This document shows positions 22,410 through 31,191 of a DNA stretch of 64,000 bases, one piece after another. This DNA is from CAVSIS01 sp963814875. Its GTDB lineage: Bacteria > Acidobacteriota > Thermoanaerobaculia > Thermoanaerobaculales > Sulfomarinibacteraceae. Position 1 is the stretch's first letter. Every line of letters begins with the position of its first letter. The DNA is taken from contig CAWFFJ010000026.1 in NCBI GenBank assembly GCA_963814875.1, forward strand, positions 62,001 to 126,000. The letters run 5' to 3'. Below the pieces are notes generated by a model. The model saw only the letters and a program-made list of their open reading frames with translations. It made no database searches and was not told where the DNA came from. A program made the translations under genes and the position numbers.

Positions 22410-24305
22410 TTACTTCGACGCCCCGCCCTCCCGGCGGGCCAGGATCGCCTCGATCTCGTCCATGATCCGGTTCATCCGCGACAGCAGGGCCTGGTAGGGC
22501 GCCGGGGTCGCGAGGTCGACCCCTGCGTCCTTGAGGAGCTGGTAGGGGTAGGCCGATCCGCCCGACCTGAGCACGCTCAGGTAGCGCTCCCTGGCGCCCG
22601 GCTGGCCGGCGAGGACCTCGTCGGCGAACAGCGATGAAGCGGCCAGCGAGGTGGCGTACTGGTAGACGTAGAAGTTGTAGTAGAAGTGGGGGATGTAGGC
22701 CCACTCTACGGTGTAGGCGTCGTCCACGGTGAGCACGCCCTGGTCCTGGCCGTGATAGCGGCGCAGGAGCTCGCCGTACTCCTTGGTCAGGCGTTGGCCC
22801 GACAGCGCCTCGCCCTTTTCGACCAGCTCGTGGATCCGGAGCTCGAACTCGGCGAACATCGCCTGCCGGAAGAAGGTCCCGCGCAGGCCCTCGAGCGCCG
22901 AGCCCAGGTAGTACAGACGCTCGGTATCGTCCTTCGCGGTCGCCAGCATGTGGTCGAGCAGCAGCGCCTCGTTGAACGTCGAGGCGACCTCGGCGACGAA
23001 GATCGAGTAGTCGGAGGTCGCAAACGGCTGCGCCGCGTTCGCGAGGAAGGAGTGCATGGCGTGGCCCCACTCGTGGGCCATCGTGCTCACCGACTCGTAG
23101 TCGTCGTTGTAGTTCAACAGGACGTAGGGGTGGACGTCGTAGACGGAGCCGTTGGAGTAGGCCCCGGAGCGCTTGCCGGGCTGCGGGAAGACGTCCATCC
23201 AGCGCTGTCCGAAGCCGCGACGGACGGTGTCGACGTAGTCCTTGCCGAGCGGGGCGAGCGCGTCGAGCACGACCTTCTCGCCGGTTGCGACCGGAAACGT
23301 GAGGTCGGCGGAGACCAGCGGCGGGTAGATGTCGTAGTAGCGCAGGTCCGCGATGCCGAGCATTCGACCGCGCAGCTTGAAGTAGCGGTACAGGGTCGGC
23401 AGGCCGTCGTTGGTCGCCGCGATGAGTGTTCGGTAGACCGCCTCGGGCACGTTAGTGCGGTCGAGGGCGGCGGCGAGCGCGTTCGGGTAGTTGCGCGCCT
23501 TGGCGTAGAACATGTCGCGCTTGACCTGGGAGTAGAGGGTGACGCCGCAGGTCCGCTCCCACTCCTTCCAGGTCTTCCAGAAGGTGTCGAAGACCAGCTT
23601 GCGGTCGGCCCGGTTCTCCGTCGCGCGCCAGCGGGTGTAGCCGGACTGGTCGAGGCGTGCAGAGGTGCCGTCGGACAGCGTGACCGTCGGCCACGGCATG
23701 TCGGCGTTGGCCAGGATCGAGTAGATCGAGTAGGGCGCATCGGACATCAGGGAGGCGTCGGCGATCACACCCTCGGCCTCCTCGCCGAGGGTGTGGGGCT
23801 TGCGCCGCAAGGTGTCCTCGAGGGCGTGGCGGTAGAGCTCGAGGCTCGGGTCGGCGGCGAGCAGCTCGTTGATGCGAGCCTCACCGGCGGCGAGCAGCTC
23901 GGGCTCGATGAAGCTGGTCACGGAAGCGAAGTGGGAGCCGAGCAGGGAGGCTTCCTGGCGCAGCTCCAGGGGTCGCGCCGCACGGGTGTCCTCGTCGGAC
24001 AGCATCGAGGCGTAGGACTCGACGCGCTGCATCTCCTTGAGTGCGCCGTAGAGGCTGTCGAAGCACCCCTTGAGGCGCGCTGCGCTCTCGGTCAGGTGTC
24101 CCTGGCACTCGGCGAGGGGGACCAGCCGACTCTCGATGTCCTGCCGGGCCTGCTGCCAGGCCGCCTCATCGGGGTAGATGTCGGCCAGGTTCCAACGGTA
24201 GGCCTGAGCGTCGTCCATGCTGGAGTCCTCCTGCGCCGGCACGGCCGGCGCCACGAGCGCGAGCGCGAGCGCGGCGGGGATGATCGACCGTCCGAAGAGC
24301 GTCAT
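22410..24305 (-). CDS. pepF: Exported oligoendopeptidase F-type (M3B) metallopeptidase
   Basis: The 631-residue peptidase has a signal peptide (SIIPAALALALVAPAVPAQ) and the M3B order of domains. An N-terminal helical part starts YRWNLADIYPDEAAWQQAR, followed by LPSD-like and LLKDAG-type C-terminal motifs (SGGSAYPYQLLKDAGVDL). The zinc motif is HEWGH within STMAHEWGHAMHSF, with the downstream Glu in FVAEVASTFNEALLLD. PepF homologues normally degrade short peptides in the cytoplasm, so export is notable. The ATG has GGGAGG 7 bases upstream. It is transcribed divergently from the M16 peptidase gene. Confidence 0.9.
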   Translation of the reverse strand: MTLFGRSIIPAALALALVAPAVPAQEDSSMDDAQAYRWNLADIYPDEAAWQQARQDIESRLVPLAECQGHLTESAARLKGCFDSLYGALKEMQRVESYASMLSDEDTRAARPLELRQEASLLGSHFASVTSFIEPELLAAGEARINELLAADPSLELYRHALEDTLRRKPHTLGEEAEGVIADASLMSDAPYSIYSILANADMPWPTVTLSDGTSARLDQSGYTRWRATENRADRKLVFDTFWKTWKEWERTCGVTLYSQVKRDMFYAKARNYPNALAAALDRTNVPEAVYRTLIAATNDGLPTLYRYFKLRGRMLGIADLRYYDIYPPLVSADLTFPVATGEKVVLDALAPLGKDYVDTVRRGFGQRWMDVFPQPGKRSGAYSNGSVYDVHPYVLLNYNDDYESVSTMAHEWGHAMHSFLANAAQPFATSDYSIFVAEVASTFNEALLLDHMLATAKDDTERLYYLGSALEGLRGTFFRQAMFAEFELRIHELVEKGEALSGQRLTKEYGELLRRYHGQDQGVLTVDDAYTVEWAYIPHFYYNFYVYQYATSLAASSLFADEVLAGQPGARERYLSVLRSGGSAYPYQLLKDAGVDLATPAPYQALLSRMNRIMDEIEAILARREGGASK

Positions 24306-24350
24306 CGCGAACCTCCCGGGCGCGGCGGTGCGGTCCGCCGCGAGCGGCCT

Positions 24351-24379
24351 ATCTTAGTGATCGCAACGGTCGGCGGCAA
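24351..24379 (-). promoter_or_regulatory. Probable sigma-70-type promoter of the PepF gene
   Basis: On the minus strand TTGCCG (24379-24374) and TAAGAT (24356-24351) are separated by exactly 17 bases. The transcript would have a leader of about 40 bases carrying the GGGAGG ribosome site. Confidence 0.55.
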
Positions 24380-24411
24380 GGTCGTTTCCGCTACGACGTC
24401 GTCCGTCCGGG

Positions 24412-24417
24412 TAGAAT
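24412..24417 (+). promoter_or_regulatory. TAGAAT -10 box before the M16 peptidase gene
   Basis: TAGAAT lies 18 bases before the ATG at 24436. No convincing -35 box was seen. The short leader carries GGGGGGAG as ribosome site. Confidence 0.4.
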
Positions 24418-24435
24418 GGCGCTCCCGGGGGGAGC

Positions 24436-27042
24436 ATGGCCCACGACTTCGAGCTCACCGACAGTGTCGACTCCGTTCGCGAGTGGCGTCATCGTGCCAA
24501 TCGGCTGCGGGTACTGGTGTCCCCGACACCGGTGGCGCCCGTGGTCAGCTTCGGCGTCGTCTACGCCGTCGGCTCACGCCACGAGGGCGCCGGCCACACC
24601 GGCGCCACTCACCTCCTCGAGCACCTCATGTTCAAGGGGACGGAGCGCTTCAACCGCGACCGCGGGACCGAGATCGCGCGCGTCCTGCAGCGGGTCGGCG
24701 CGGCGTTCAACGCCACCACCTGGCTCGACCGGACCAACTACTACGAGACCGTGCCGATCGAGCACCTCGAGCTCGCGATCGACATCGAGGCCGACCGGAT
24801 GCGCGGCGCGAGGGTCCGTCCCGAGGACCTCGAGAGCGAGCGCACGGTTGTCCTCAACGAGCTCGAGCGCGGCGAGAACGAGCCCTTCGACGTGCTCATG
24901 AAGGCCTCCTTCGCGCATGCCTTCCTCGAGCACCCCTACCATCACCCGACTATCGGGTGGCGCTCGGACGTCGAGAGCATCAGCGCCGAGGTCCTGCGCC
25001 GCTTCTACGACACCTACTACCACCCGGACAACGCCACCGTCATCGTCACCGGTGAGATCGACGAGGCGGCCGCGCTGGAGCAGGTGGAACGCCGTTTCGG
25101 TGCGATTCCCCCGGCTCCGGCTCCGGTGCCCGAGGTGCGCGCCCGCGAGGGCGTTCAGCGCGGCGAGCGCCGGTTCGTCCTCCACCGGGCGGCGGAGGTC
25201 GGCGCCCTGGCGATGACCTGGCACATTCCGGCGGGGCTCCACCCCGACCTGCCCGCGCTGTCGGTGCTCAGCCAGGTGCTCTCCGAGGGCGTCACCTCGC
25301 GGCTCTACCAGCGCCTGGTCGAGACCAACCGCTGCCTCGGCGTGCACGCGTTCCCGATGGAGCTGCACGACCCGGGCGCGGTGCTCGTGTTCGCGACCCT
25401 CGCGCCGGGCGTACCCCACGCCGAGATCGAGGCGGTCCTGCGGGAGGAGATCACCGCGCTGGCGCACGTTCGTCCGCAGGAGGACGAGATGGCGCGGGCC
25501 AAGATCCAGGTCCGCACCGACCTCGCGTTCCACCGCGAGTCGCCGGCGCAGATTCTCGCCGGCCTCACGGAGGCGGTGGCGATGGGTGACTGGAGGAGGT
25601 TCCTGGGCGAGCTGGAGGCGGTCTCGGCGGTCACCGCAGACGACGTCTCCCGGGTTGCCGCCGAGCACCTCCACGAGCGCAACCTGACCGTCGGATGGCT
25701 GGTGCCCGAGGACGGCAACGGCACGATGGCAGCCGATCCCGACCCGGGGCCGCGGCCGTGCTTCTTGAGCCGGCCCCTGGCCGATCGGGTTGCGCTCAAG
25801 GACCTGCCGAGCGGCGGTCGGGTGGCGGTGCTGTCGAACCCGCACGCTCCCACGGTGACCATCGCCGGCAGTTTACGGGCGGGCCGGGCGATGGTCGAGG
25901 ACCAACGGTTCGGCGTCGCAGGGTTAACGGCGGCGATGCTCGACCGCGGCACGGCGCACCACGACCGGCTCTCCTTCGCCCGCGAGATCGAGGACCACGG
26001 TCTACAGCTCGGGGTCGACACCTCCGGCAGCCTGCCGACCGTGGTGACGCTGTCGGTCCAGGGGCTCGCAGAGGAGCTTCCCCGGATGGCCGGCCTGCTG
26101 GCAGAGGTGCTGCGCGAGCCGTCCTTTGCCGCCGACCAGCTCGAGATCCTGCGCGAGCAGATCCTCGGCAGCCTCGCTCGCGAGCGCGAGGACACGTTTT
26201 CTCAGGGCTTCGCCGCCCTGACCCGTCTGCTCTACCCGGCGGGTCACCCGCACCATCGGCGATGCGTTGCGGCGCGCCGCGAGGAGGTGCTCGGCATCGC
26301 GCGTGAGGACCTGGTCGCCTTCCACGCCCGCGCCTACTCGCCGGCGTCGCTGATGCTGGCGGTGGTGGGGGCGGTCGAGGCCGGCGAGGTTCACGAGCTC
26401 CTGGGGGCGGCGTTCGACGGCTGGCTGGTCCCTGCCCCGTCGATCCCGAGCTGGCCGCCGGTCGGCGCGCCCAGCGGAGCGGGAGAACTGGTGCGGATCG
26501 CCGACCGTCCCAACCTCGACGCCTTCCTCGGTCGTGCCGGGAGCCTGCGGCGCGGCGATCCGGACCATCCGGCGGCGATCGTCGCCAACTCTTGCCTCGG
26601 CCAGTCCACCCTCACGTCGCGGCTCGGGGCGGAGGTCCGTGACCGGGCGGGGCTGACCTACGGGATCTACAGTCGCTTCTTCGGCACCCTCGAGCTGGCC
26701 GGGCCGTGGTCGGTCTTTCTCAGCGTGTCGCCGGACAGTCTCGACCGTGCAGTCGAGCTGTGCCGGGAGGTGATCACGCGCTACTGGAGCGAAGGCCCGG
26801 CCGTCGACGAGCTCGAGGACGAGCGTCAGGCCTTGGCGGGGAGCTACCGCGTGTCGCTCGCGACCAACGCCGGCGTCGCCCGCGAGCTGGTCACGATGCT
26901 CACCGCCGGAGAGTCGGTCGAGAGCGTCGACCGCTACCCGGACGAGCTGCTCGCAGTCAGTCGAGAGCAGGTGATGGAGGCGATTCGCACGCACCTGCAC
27001 CCGGACGGACTTGTGGTCACAGCCGCCGGGAGCGTGCCGTAG
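24436..27042 (+). CDS. M16 (insulinase/pitrilysin family) zinc peptidase, two-domain
   Basis: An 868-residue single-chain M16 protein. The first half carries the inverted zinc motif HLLEH (H59, E62, H63) within GATHLLEHLMFKGTERF, plus the downstream metal Glu in VVLNELERGEN. The second half (about 440-868) has the same fold but no HxxEH, as in other fused M16 peptidases, where it closes the chamber. Motifs such as RDRAGLTYGIYS mark the second half's R/Y substrate pair. No signal peptide is evident, so it may act on peptides in the cytoplasm or be exported by another route. It is divergent from the exported PepF-type gene. Confidence 0.9.
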   Translation: MAHDFELTDSVDSVREWRHRANRLRVLVSPTPVAPVVSFGVVYAVGSRHEGAGHTGATHLLEHLMFKGTERFNRDRGTEIARVLQRVGAAFNATTWLDRTNYYETVPIEHLELAIDIEADRMRGARVRPEDLESERTVVLNELERGENEPFDVLMKASFAHAFLEHPYHHPTIGWRSDVESISAEVLRRFYDTYYHPDNATVIVTGEIDEAAALEQVERRFGAIPPAPAPVPEVRAREGVQRGERRFVLHRAAEVGALAMTWHIPAGLHPDLPALSVLSQVLSEGVTSRLYQRLVETNRCLGVHAFPMELHDPGAVLVFATLAPGVPHAEIEAVLREEITALAHVRPQEDEMARAKIQVRTDLAFHRESPAQILAGLTEAVAMGDWRRFLGELEAVSAVTADDVSRVAAEHLHERNLTVGWLVPEDGNGTMAADPDPGPRPCFLSRPLADRVALKDLPSGGRVAVLSNPHAPTVTIAGSLRAGRAMVEDQRFGVAGLTAAMLDRGTAHHDRLSFAREIEDHGLQLGVDTSGSLPTVVTLSVQGLAEELPRMAGLLAEVLREPSFAADQLEILREQILGSLAREREDTFSQGFAALTRLLYPAGHPHHRRCVAARREEVLGIAREDLVAFHARAYSPASLMLAVVGAVEAGEVHELLGAAFDGWLVPAPSIPSWPPVGAPSGAGELVRIADRPNLDAFLGRAGSLRRGDPDHPAAIVANSCLGQSTLTSRLGAEVRDRAGLTYGIYSRFFGTLELAGPWSVFLSVSPDSLDRAVELCREVITRYWSEGPAVDELEDERQALAGSYRVSLATNAGVARELVTMLTAGESVESVDRYPDELLAVSREQVMEAIRTHLHPDGLVVTAAGSVP

Positions 27043-27051
27043 TAGCGCGAA

Positions 27052-27139
27052 CCGCGCAGCCCCTTGGCAGGCGTCCCTGTCGGGCAAGCGGGCGGAGGGG
27101 CTGCGCGGCACGCGCTGCTTTGGATTCGCTGCGCGAATC
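27052..27139. other. Two stem-loops in the gap between converging genes
   Basis: CCGCGCAGCCCCT (27052-27064) pairs exactly with AGGGGCTGCGCGG (27096-27108) across a 31-base loop. A second hairpin, GATTCGC (27123-27129) with GCGAATC (27133-27139), has a 3-base loop. They start 10 bases after the M16 stop and may form its terminator. The rest of 27043-27256 shows nothing recognisable. Confidence 0.5.
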
Positions 27140-27256
27140 CCGGTCAATGTCCTCGGCACGGGGCCTAGAAGCCCGTCGCGAGGTCGCCGCTTCCGAGGTG
27201 GGCGTCGATCCGGTACGGACCGATCTGTGTCCCGAGCATGCCGTTGATTCTAGCCG

Positions 27257-28108
27257 TCACTCCCAGTCCACCCACAGCGGATGGACCCGGCAGGAGAACG
27301 CGGGTCGGATGCGGCGCTCCAGCTCGCGCTCGACCTCGCGCAAGCGGTGGCGGCGCGAAGGGTGGAGCAGGACCAGGTGACGGCAGCCGAATCGGGGGGC
27401 CGCAGCCAGCAGGTCGTCGACGTGCAGGTGGCCATAGACGGAGGCGCGTTCCCGGTCTCCCTCCCGGTAGAAGGTGCACTCGAGCAGGACGACCTCGGCG
27501 TCGAGCACCTCCGGGTGGCTGGCGAACAGGCCCGGTCCGGTGTCGGCACAGTATGCGAGCAGACGGACCTCGTCCTCGGTGGTGACTGTCTCGCCGGCCG
27601 ACGAGCGCATCGCGATCTCGCGCTCGGGGAGGTGGGCGAGCTCGGGTCGCAGGTGGCGGCGAGCCCAGATCAGGCTCGTGCCGAGGGTGGGGACCCAGTG
27701 GTCGGTGGTGAACAGCTCGAGATCGAGGTCTCGCCGCAGGCGGTGGCGGGTGCCGTCGTCGCCCTCGAGGACGGTGACGTCGTACGGGCGCCCGCCTTCC
27801 AGACGTGCCGTGATCTCGAGCAGGGCGCGGACGTCCGCTGCGATCATCGTCGGGACCACCGCCGTGCCTCCCGGCATGGAGTTCAGAAAACGCTGGCTGG
27901 CCCAGTACGTCAGGCCGCCGATGTGATCCAGGTGGCCGTGGCTGACCATGACGGTCGGCAGCGGCGGAACCGCACGGTGTGGGCGGCCGGCATCCAGAGC
28001 CAGTCCGAGCTGCGGCAGGACCAGCACCGTTCCGTCGCCGGCCCGCGAGCCGCCGACCAGCTGCAGGGACCCCCAGGATGTGCTGAGCTCGAGATGGCGC
28101 AGGCTCAC
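27257..28108 (-). CDS. Metallo-beta-lactamase-fold hydrolase (RNase Z-like)
   Basis: The 283-residue protein has the zinc motif VSHGHLDHIGGL (HxHxDH), a later His/Asp set (CADTGPGLFASHPEVLDAE, ECTFYREGD) and GHLHVDDLL with LLHPSRRH at the end. This is the pattern of RNase Z/ElaC-like and related MBL proteins, although it lacks a clear exosite arm. The ATG overlaps the stop of the upstream kinase gene (ATGA, 28105-28108), so the two are cotranscribed. Activity could be on tRNA ends, cyclic nucleotides or another phosphodiester; the sequence does not decide. Confidence 0.72.
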   Translation of the reverse strand: MSLRHLELSTSWGSLQLVGGSRAGDGTVLVLPQLGLALDAGRPHRAVPPLPTVMVSHGHLDHIGGLTYWASQRFLNSMPGGTAVVPTMIAADVRALLEITARLEGGRPYDVTVLEGDDGTRHRLRRDLDLELFTTDHWVPTLGTSLIWARRHLRPELAHLPEREIAMRSSAGETVTTEDEVRLLAYCADTGPGLFASHPEVLDAEVVLLECTFYREGDRERASVYGHLHVDDLLAAAPRFGCRHLVLLHPSRRHRLREVERELERRIRPAFSCRVHPLWVDWE

Positions 28109-30051
28109 CGGCCGCTTGCCTTGACCAGGTAAAAGCTCGCGACCGCGGCGCCTTCCGGGAGGTCGGCGCGAAGCGTCCAGTCGCTGCCCGCTGAGAGATC
28201 GACGTGGAAGAGCTGCGAACCGATCGCTCCGCGATCCGCGTCGGTGAGCCTCACTCCGACGGCGTGCTCTCCCGAGGGGGCGAGCAGGATCCGACGGACC
28301 TGACCGGAGCCTCGCCGCTTGAGGCCGAGGAACCCGCTGCGGGTGAAGTCGAACGGGATCAGGCCGAGGGTCTCACTGTCGAGGGTGACCACGAGGTTGC
28401 CGGCGTTGATCGGCGAGCTGAAGTAAACGGTGATCCGGGCAACGCCGGGCGTCGGGCGCGGCGTCGGTATGGCGGACGGGACGATCACGAGCTGGGTGCG
28501 CTTGGGCACTGTCGCGGCCGGAGCAGTTCTCACCCGCCCGCGCTCGGTGGCGAGCTCGAGGTAGCTGGTCGCGATCTCGTTGTCCGGTTCGAGCTCGAGC
28601 ACCGCTCGGAAGCGCTCGCCGGCGGCGCCGTAGCGGCCCTGACGGTAGAGCTGGCGGCCTTCGGAGATCAGGCTTGCGATCCGCCCACCCACCTCCACAC
28701 TCGATCTCTCGGCGGCAGCGGCCGCTCGGGTGTCGGCCGCGAGTCGGCGCACCGCCGGCGAGGCGGGGGCCTGGTCGAGGGCGGCGGCGGCCGAGGCTTG
28801 CGCGGCCTGGACATCACCCGCTTGGAGCTGGCTCTCGCCTCTGACCATGGCCTCGAAGGTGAGATGGAGGTTGCGGACGGAGCCGCTCGAGGGCGCCGGG
28901 AACGGACCCTCGTCCCGCATTGCGACGAGTACTCCGGCCACCGCCAGCCACAGGACGGCCCACACCGCCAGGATACGCACAACCCACCGCGTCTCGACCT
29001 CGCGGCCGAGTGGCTCGGGTAGCCGGTCGATGAGGCGCTGCCGGAGGGGCGTCGCCGGCACCGTGCCGGTCATCGGGGGCGCCGGAGTACCCGCGGACGG
29101 TCCTCCTGCGTCAGGAACCGCCTGGGGCGCCGGCGCCCCGGGCTCGCCGTCGCCGGCGCCGGGCCGAGTGGCGAGATCCGCCTGGTGGACCTCGGTGCGA
29201 CCGATGTCCGCCGGATCGCGTCCGACCAGGGCGCGGGCGAGGGCGCCGAGCACGCGGGCCAGCTCGGCACCACGCTGGAACCGCTTGTCGGGCTCCTTTT
29301 CGAGGCACTTGAGAACGATCGGGTTGAACCCGGCGGGCACGCCGGGGGCGACCGTCGACGGGATCGGCGTCGGCGCTTGAACCACCTTGAGGGTGACCTC
29401 GTGAATCGACTCGCCGGCGAAGGGCCGCTCGCCGGCGAGCAGCTCGAACAGCACCACGCCGAGGGAGAACAGGTCCGAGCGGCCGTCGACGGGCCGTCCG
29501 GTCACCTGCTCCGGCGACATGTAGTTGGGGGTCCCGATGAACTGCCCTTCGGTGGTGAGGTTCGACGACTCCAGGCGAGCGACGCCGAAGTCCATGATGC
29601 GGATGCGCCCGCTGTCGGTGAGGATGATGTTGGCCGGCTTGACGTCGCGGTGGACCACGCCCATCGAGTGCGCATAGTCGAGCGCCATCGCGATCTCGGC
29701 AACGACCCGCGCCGCCTCGGCTGGGCGGAAGCGATGGCCGGACTGCAGCACCTGCTTGAGATCCCGGCCGCGGGCGAACTCCATCGCGATGAACACCAGG
29801 CCGGTGGTCGGATCCTCGCCGACGTCGTGGATGGTCACGATACCGGGGTGGCTCAGGCGGCCGGCGGCACGGGCTTCGCGCATGAAGCGCTCCCGGAACT
29901 CGTCGGCGAAGTCCGAGTCGAGGTCGACGCGGAGCGTCTTGAGCGCCACCTCCCGGTCAATGATCGGGTCGCGGGCGAGGTAGACAACACCCATGGCACC
30001 CCGGCCCAGGGTGCGGACGATCTCATACCTTCCGATTCGCTCGACAGGCAC
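28105..30051 (-). CDS. Membrane Ser/Thr protein kinase (Hanks type) with TPR-like C-terminal half
   Basis: The 648-residue kinase has a complete catalytic domain (about 1-270): glycine loop LGRGAMGVVYLARD, K38 in ALKTLR, HRDVKPAN with D136, and DFG at D154. A Pro/Ala-rich juxtamembrane region leads to one transmembrane helix (about 357-380, VVRILAVWAVLWLAVAGVLV). Outside are TPR-like helices (QLYRQGRYGAAGERFRAVLE) and a terminal beta domain (ARITVYFSSPINAGNLVV) of unknown type. The start is GTG without a Shine-Dalgarno sequence, 6 bases after a TAGAAT box. It is divergent from the MoxR/Bat operon. Confidence 0.9.
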   Translation of the reverse strand: MPVERIGRYEIVRTLGRGAMGVVYLARDPIIDREVALKTLRVDLDSDFADEFRERFMREARAAGRLSHPGIVTIHDVGEDPTTGLVFIAMEFARGRDLKQVLQSGHRFRPAEAARVVAEIAMALDYAHSMGVVHRDVKPANIILTDSGRIRIMDFGVARLESSNLTTEGQFIGTPNYMSPEQVTGRPVDGRSDLFSLGVVLFELLAGERPFAGESIHEVTLKVVQAPTPIPSTVAPGVPAGFNPIVLKCLEKEPDKRFQRGAELARVLGALARALVGRDPADIGRTEVHQADLATRPGAGDGEPGAPAPQAVPDAGGPSAGTPAPPMTGTVPATPLRQRLIDRLPEPLGREVETRWVVRILAVWAVLWLAVAGVLVAMRDEGPFPAPSSGSVRNLHLTFEAMVRGESQLQAGDVQAAQASAAAALDQAPASPAVRRLAADTRAAAAAERSSVEVGGRIASLISEGRQLYRQGRYGAAGERFRAVLELEPDNEIATSYLELATERGRVRTAPAATVPKRTQLVIVPSAIPTPRPTPGVARITVYFSSPINAGNLVVTLDSETLGLIPFDFTRSGFLGLKRRGSGQVRRILLAPSGEHAVGVRLTDADRGAIGSQLFHVDLSAGSDWTLRADLPEGAAVASFYLVKASGR

Positions 30052-30057
30052 GGGCCT

Positions 30058-30063
30058 ATTCTA
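30058..30063 (-). promoter_or_regulatory. TAGAAT -10 box placed for a leaderless kinase mRNA
   Basis: On the minus strand TAGAAT (30063-30058) is followed by AGGCCC and the GTG start at 30051, so the start codon falls at about +1. No ribosome site is present. This is one of five such arrangements in the window. The gap 30052-30207 to the divergent MoxR gene holds nothing else recognised. Confidence 0.5.
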
Positions 30064-30207
30064 CCGGGAGACCGCCTGTTCTCTCCGCCGATGCCGTTCT
30101 GGCGGCGCGGGGCCGATTCGACGCGGCAAGCCCGCGGCTGGGTTGGTCGCCAGGCGGGCGCGATCCTTGCTAGATGTCACCCAGGCCAACTGGCCGTTGG
30201 GGGAGGC

Positions 30208-31191
30208 ATGGAGAACTCTCAGGTCGAGATGCAGGTTGATCGTGCGGCGGCGCGGCTCGGCGAGATCCAGCGCGCGGTGAGCGATGTCGTGGTCGGTCAG
30301 GAGCGCCTGGTGGAGTCGGTCCTGGTCGCACTGCTGTGCCGTGGCCACGTGCTTCTGGAGGGCGTCCCAGGGCTGGCCAAGACGCTCACCGTGCGCACCG
30401 TCGCCCGGGTCGTCGGTGGGCACTTCCAGCGGCTCCAGTTCACTCCGGACCTGCTGCCGGCCGACGTCACCGGCACCCAGGTCTTCGATCCCAGCAGCGG
30501 GCAGTTCGTGCCCCATAGGGGCCCGGTGTTCTCCAACCTGGTCCTGGCGGACGAGGTGAACCGCGCGCCGGCCAAGGTCCAGTCGGCTCTGCTCGAGGCC
30601 ATGGAGGAACGCCAGGTCACGATTGGCGGAACGACGTTCCCGCTCCCGGACCCGTTTGTGGTGCTCGCCACTCAGAACCCGATCGAGCAGGAAGGAACCT
30701 ACCCTCTTCCCGAAGCGCAGCTCGACCGCTTCCTGCTCAAGATCGTGGTCGGATACCCGGAGGCCGAGGACGAGCGGCGGGTGCTCGACTTTCACCTCGC
30801 GCAGAGCTTCCCGACCCCGCGTCCCACCGCGACCCTCGAGGAGCTTCGCGGGCTCGAGGGTGTCACCGCCCAGGTCTACGTCGACGAGAGGATCAAGAGC
30901 TACATTCTCGGGCTCGTTGCTGCGACCCGCCGGCCCGCCGAGGTTGGCCTCGGCGACCTGGTGCCGCTGATCGCCTTTGGCGCTTCGCCGCGGGCGTCGA
31001 TCGCTCTCGCCGTCACCAGCCGCGCGCTCGCGTTGGTTCGCGGCCGCGCCTTCGTCACCCCGGAGGACATCAAGGAGCTCGCTCCGGCAGTGCTGCGCCA
31101 TCGTCTGGTGCTGACCTACGAGGCCGAGGCCGAAGGCACCACGGTCGAGGAGATCATCGAGCGGGTGCTGCTCGCGGTGGAGGTGCCGTGA
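30208..31191 (+). CDS. MoxR-type AAA+ ATPase
   Basis: A 327-residue AAA+ protein of the MoxR family, chaperone-like ATPases that act with VWA proteins. It has Walker A GVPGLAKT, Walker B LVLADEVNRAP, sensor region VLATQNPIEQEGTYPLPEAQ and the C-terminal lid with ITSRALALVRGRAFVTPEDIK (first residues VTS in this copy). The ATG at 30208 has GGGGGAGG 2-9 bases upstream and gives the standard N-terminus; the frame is open far upstream, but that part is antisense to the kinase. It opens the operon moxR-DUF58-(unknown)-batA-batB/C-batD. Confidence 0.93.
   Translation: MENSQVEMQVDRAAARLGEIQRAVSDVVVGQERLVESVLVALLCRGHVLLEGVPGLAKTLTVRTVARVVGGHFQRLQFTPDLLPADVTGTQVFDPSSGQFVPHRGPVFSNLVLADEVNRAPAKVQSALLEAMEERQVTIGGTTFPLPDPFVVLATQNPIEQEGTYPLPEAQLDRFLLKIVVGYPEAEDERRVLDFHLAQSFPTPRPTATLEELRGLEGVTAQVYVDERIKSYILGLVAATRRPAEVGLGDLVPLIAFGASPRASIALAVTSRALALVRGRAFVTPEDIKELAPAVLRHRLVLTYEAEAEGTTVEEIIERVLLAVEVP

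Noticed and set aside
22686..25055. 789-codon plus-strand frame over the PepF gene
   Set aside because: Antisense to the conserved M3B peptidase, then out of frame in the M16 gene.
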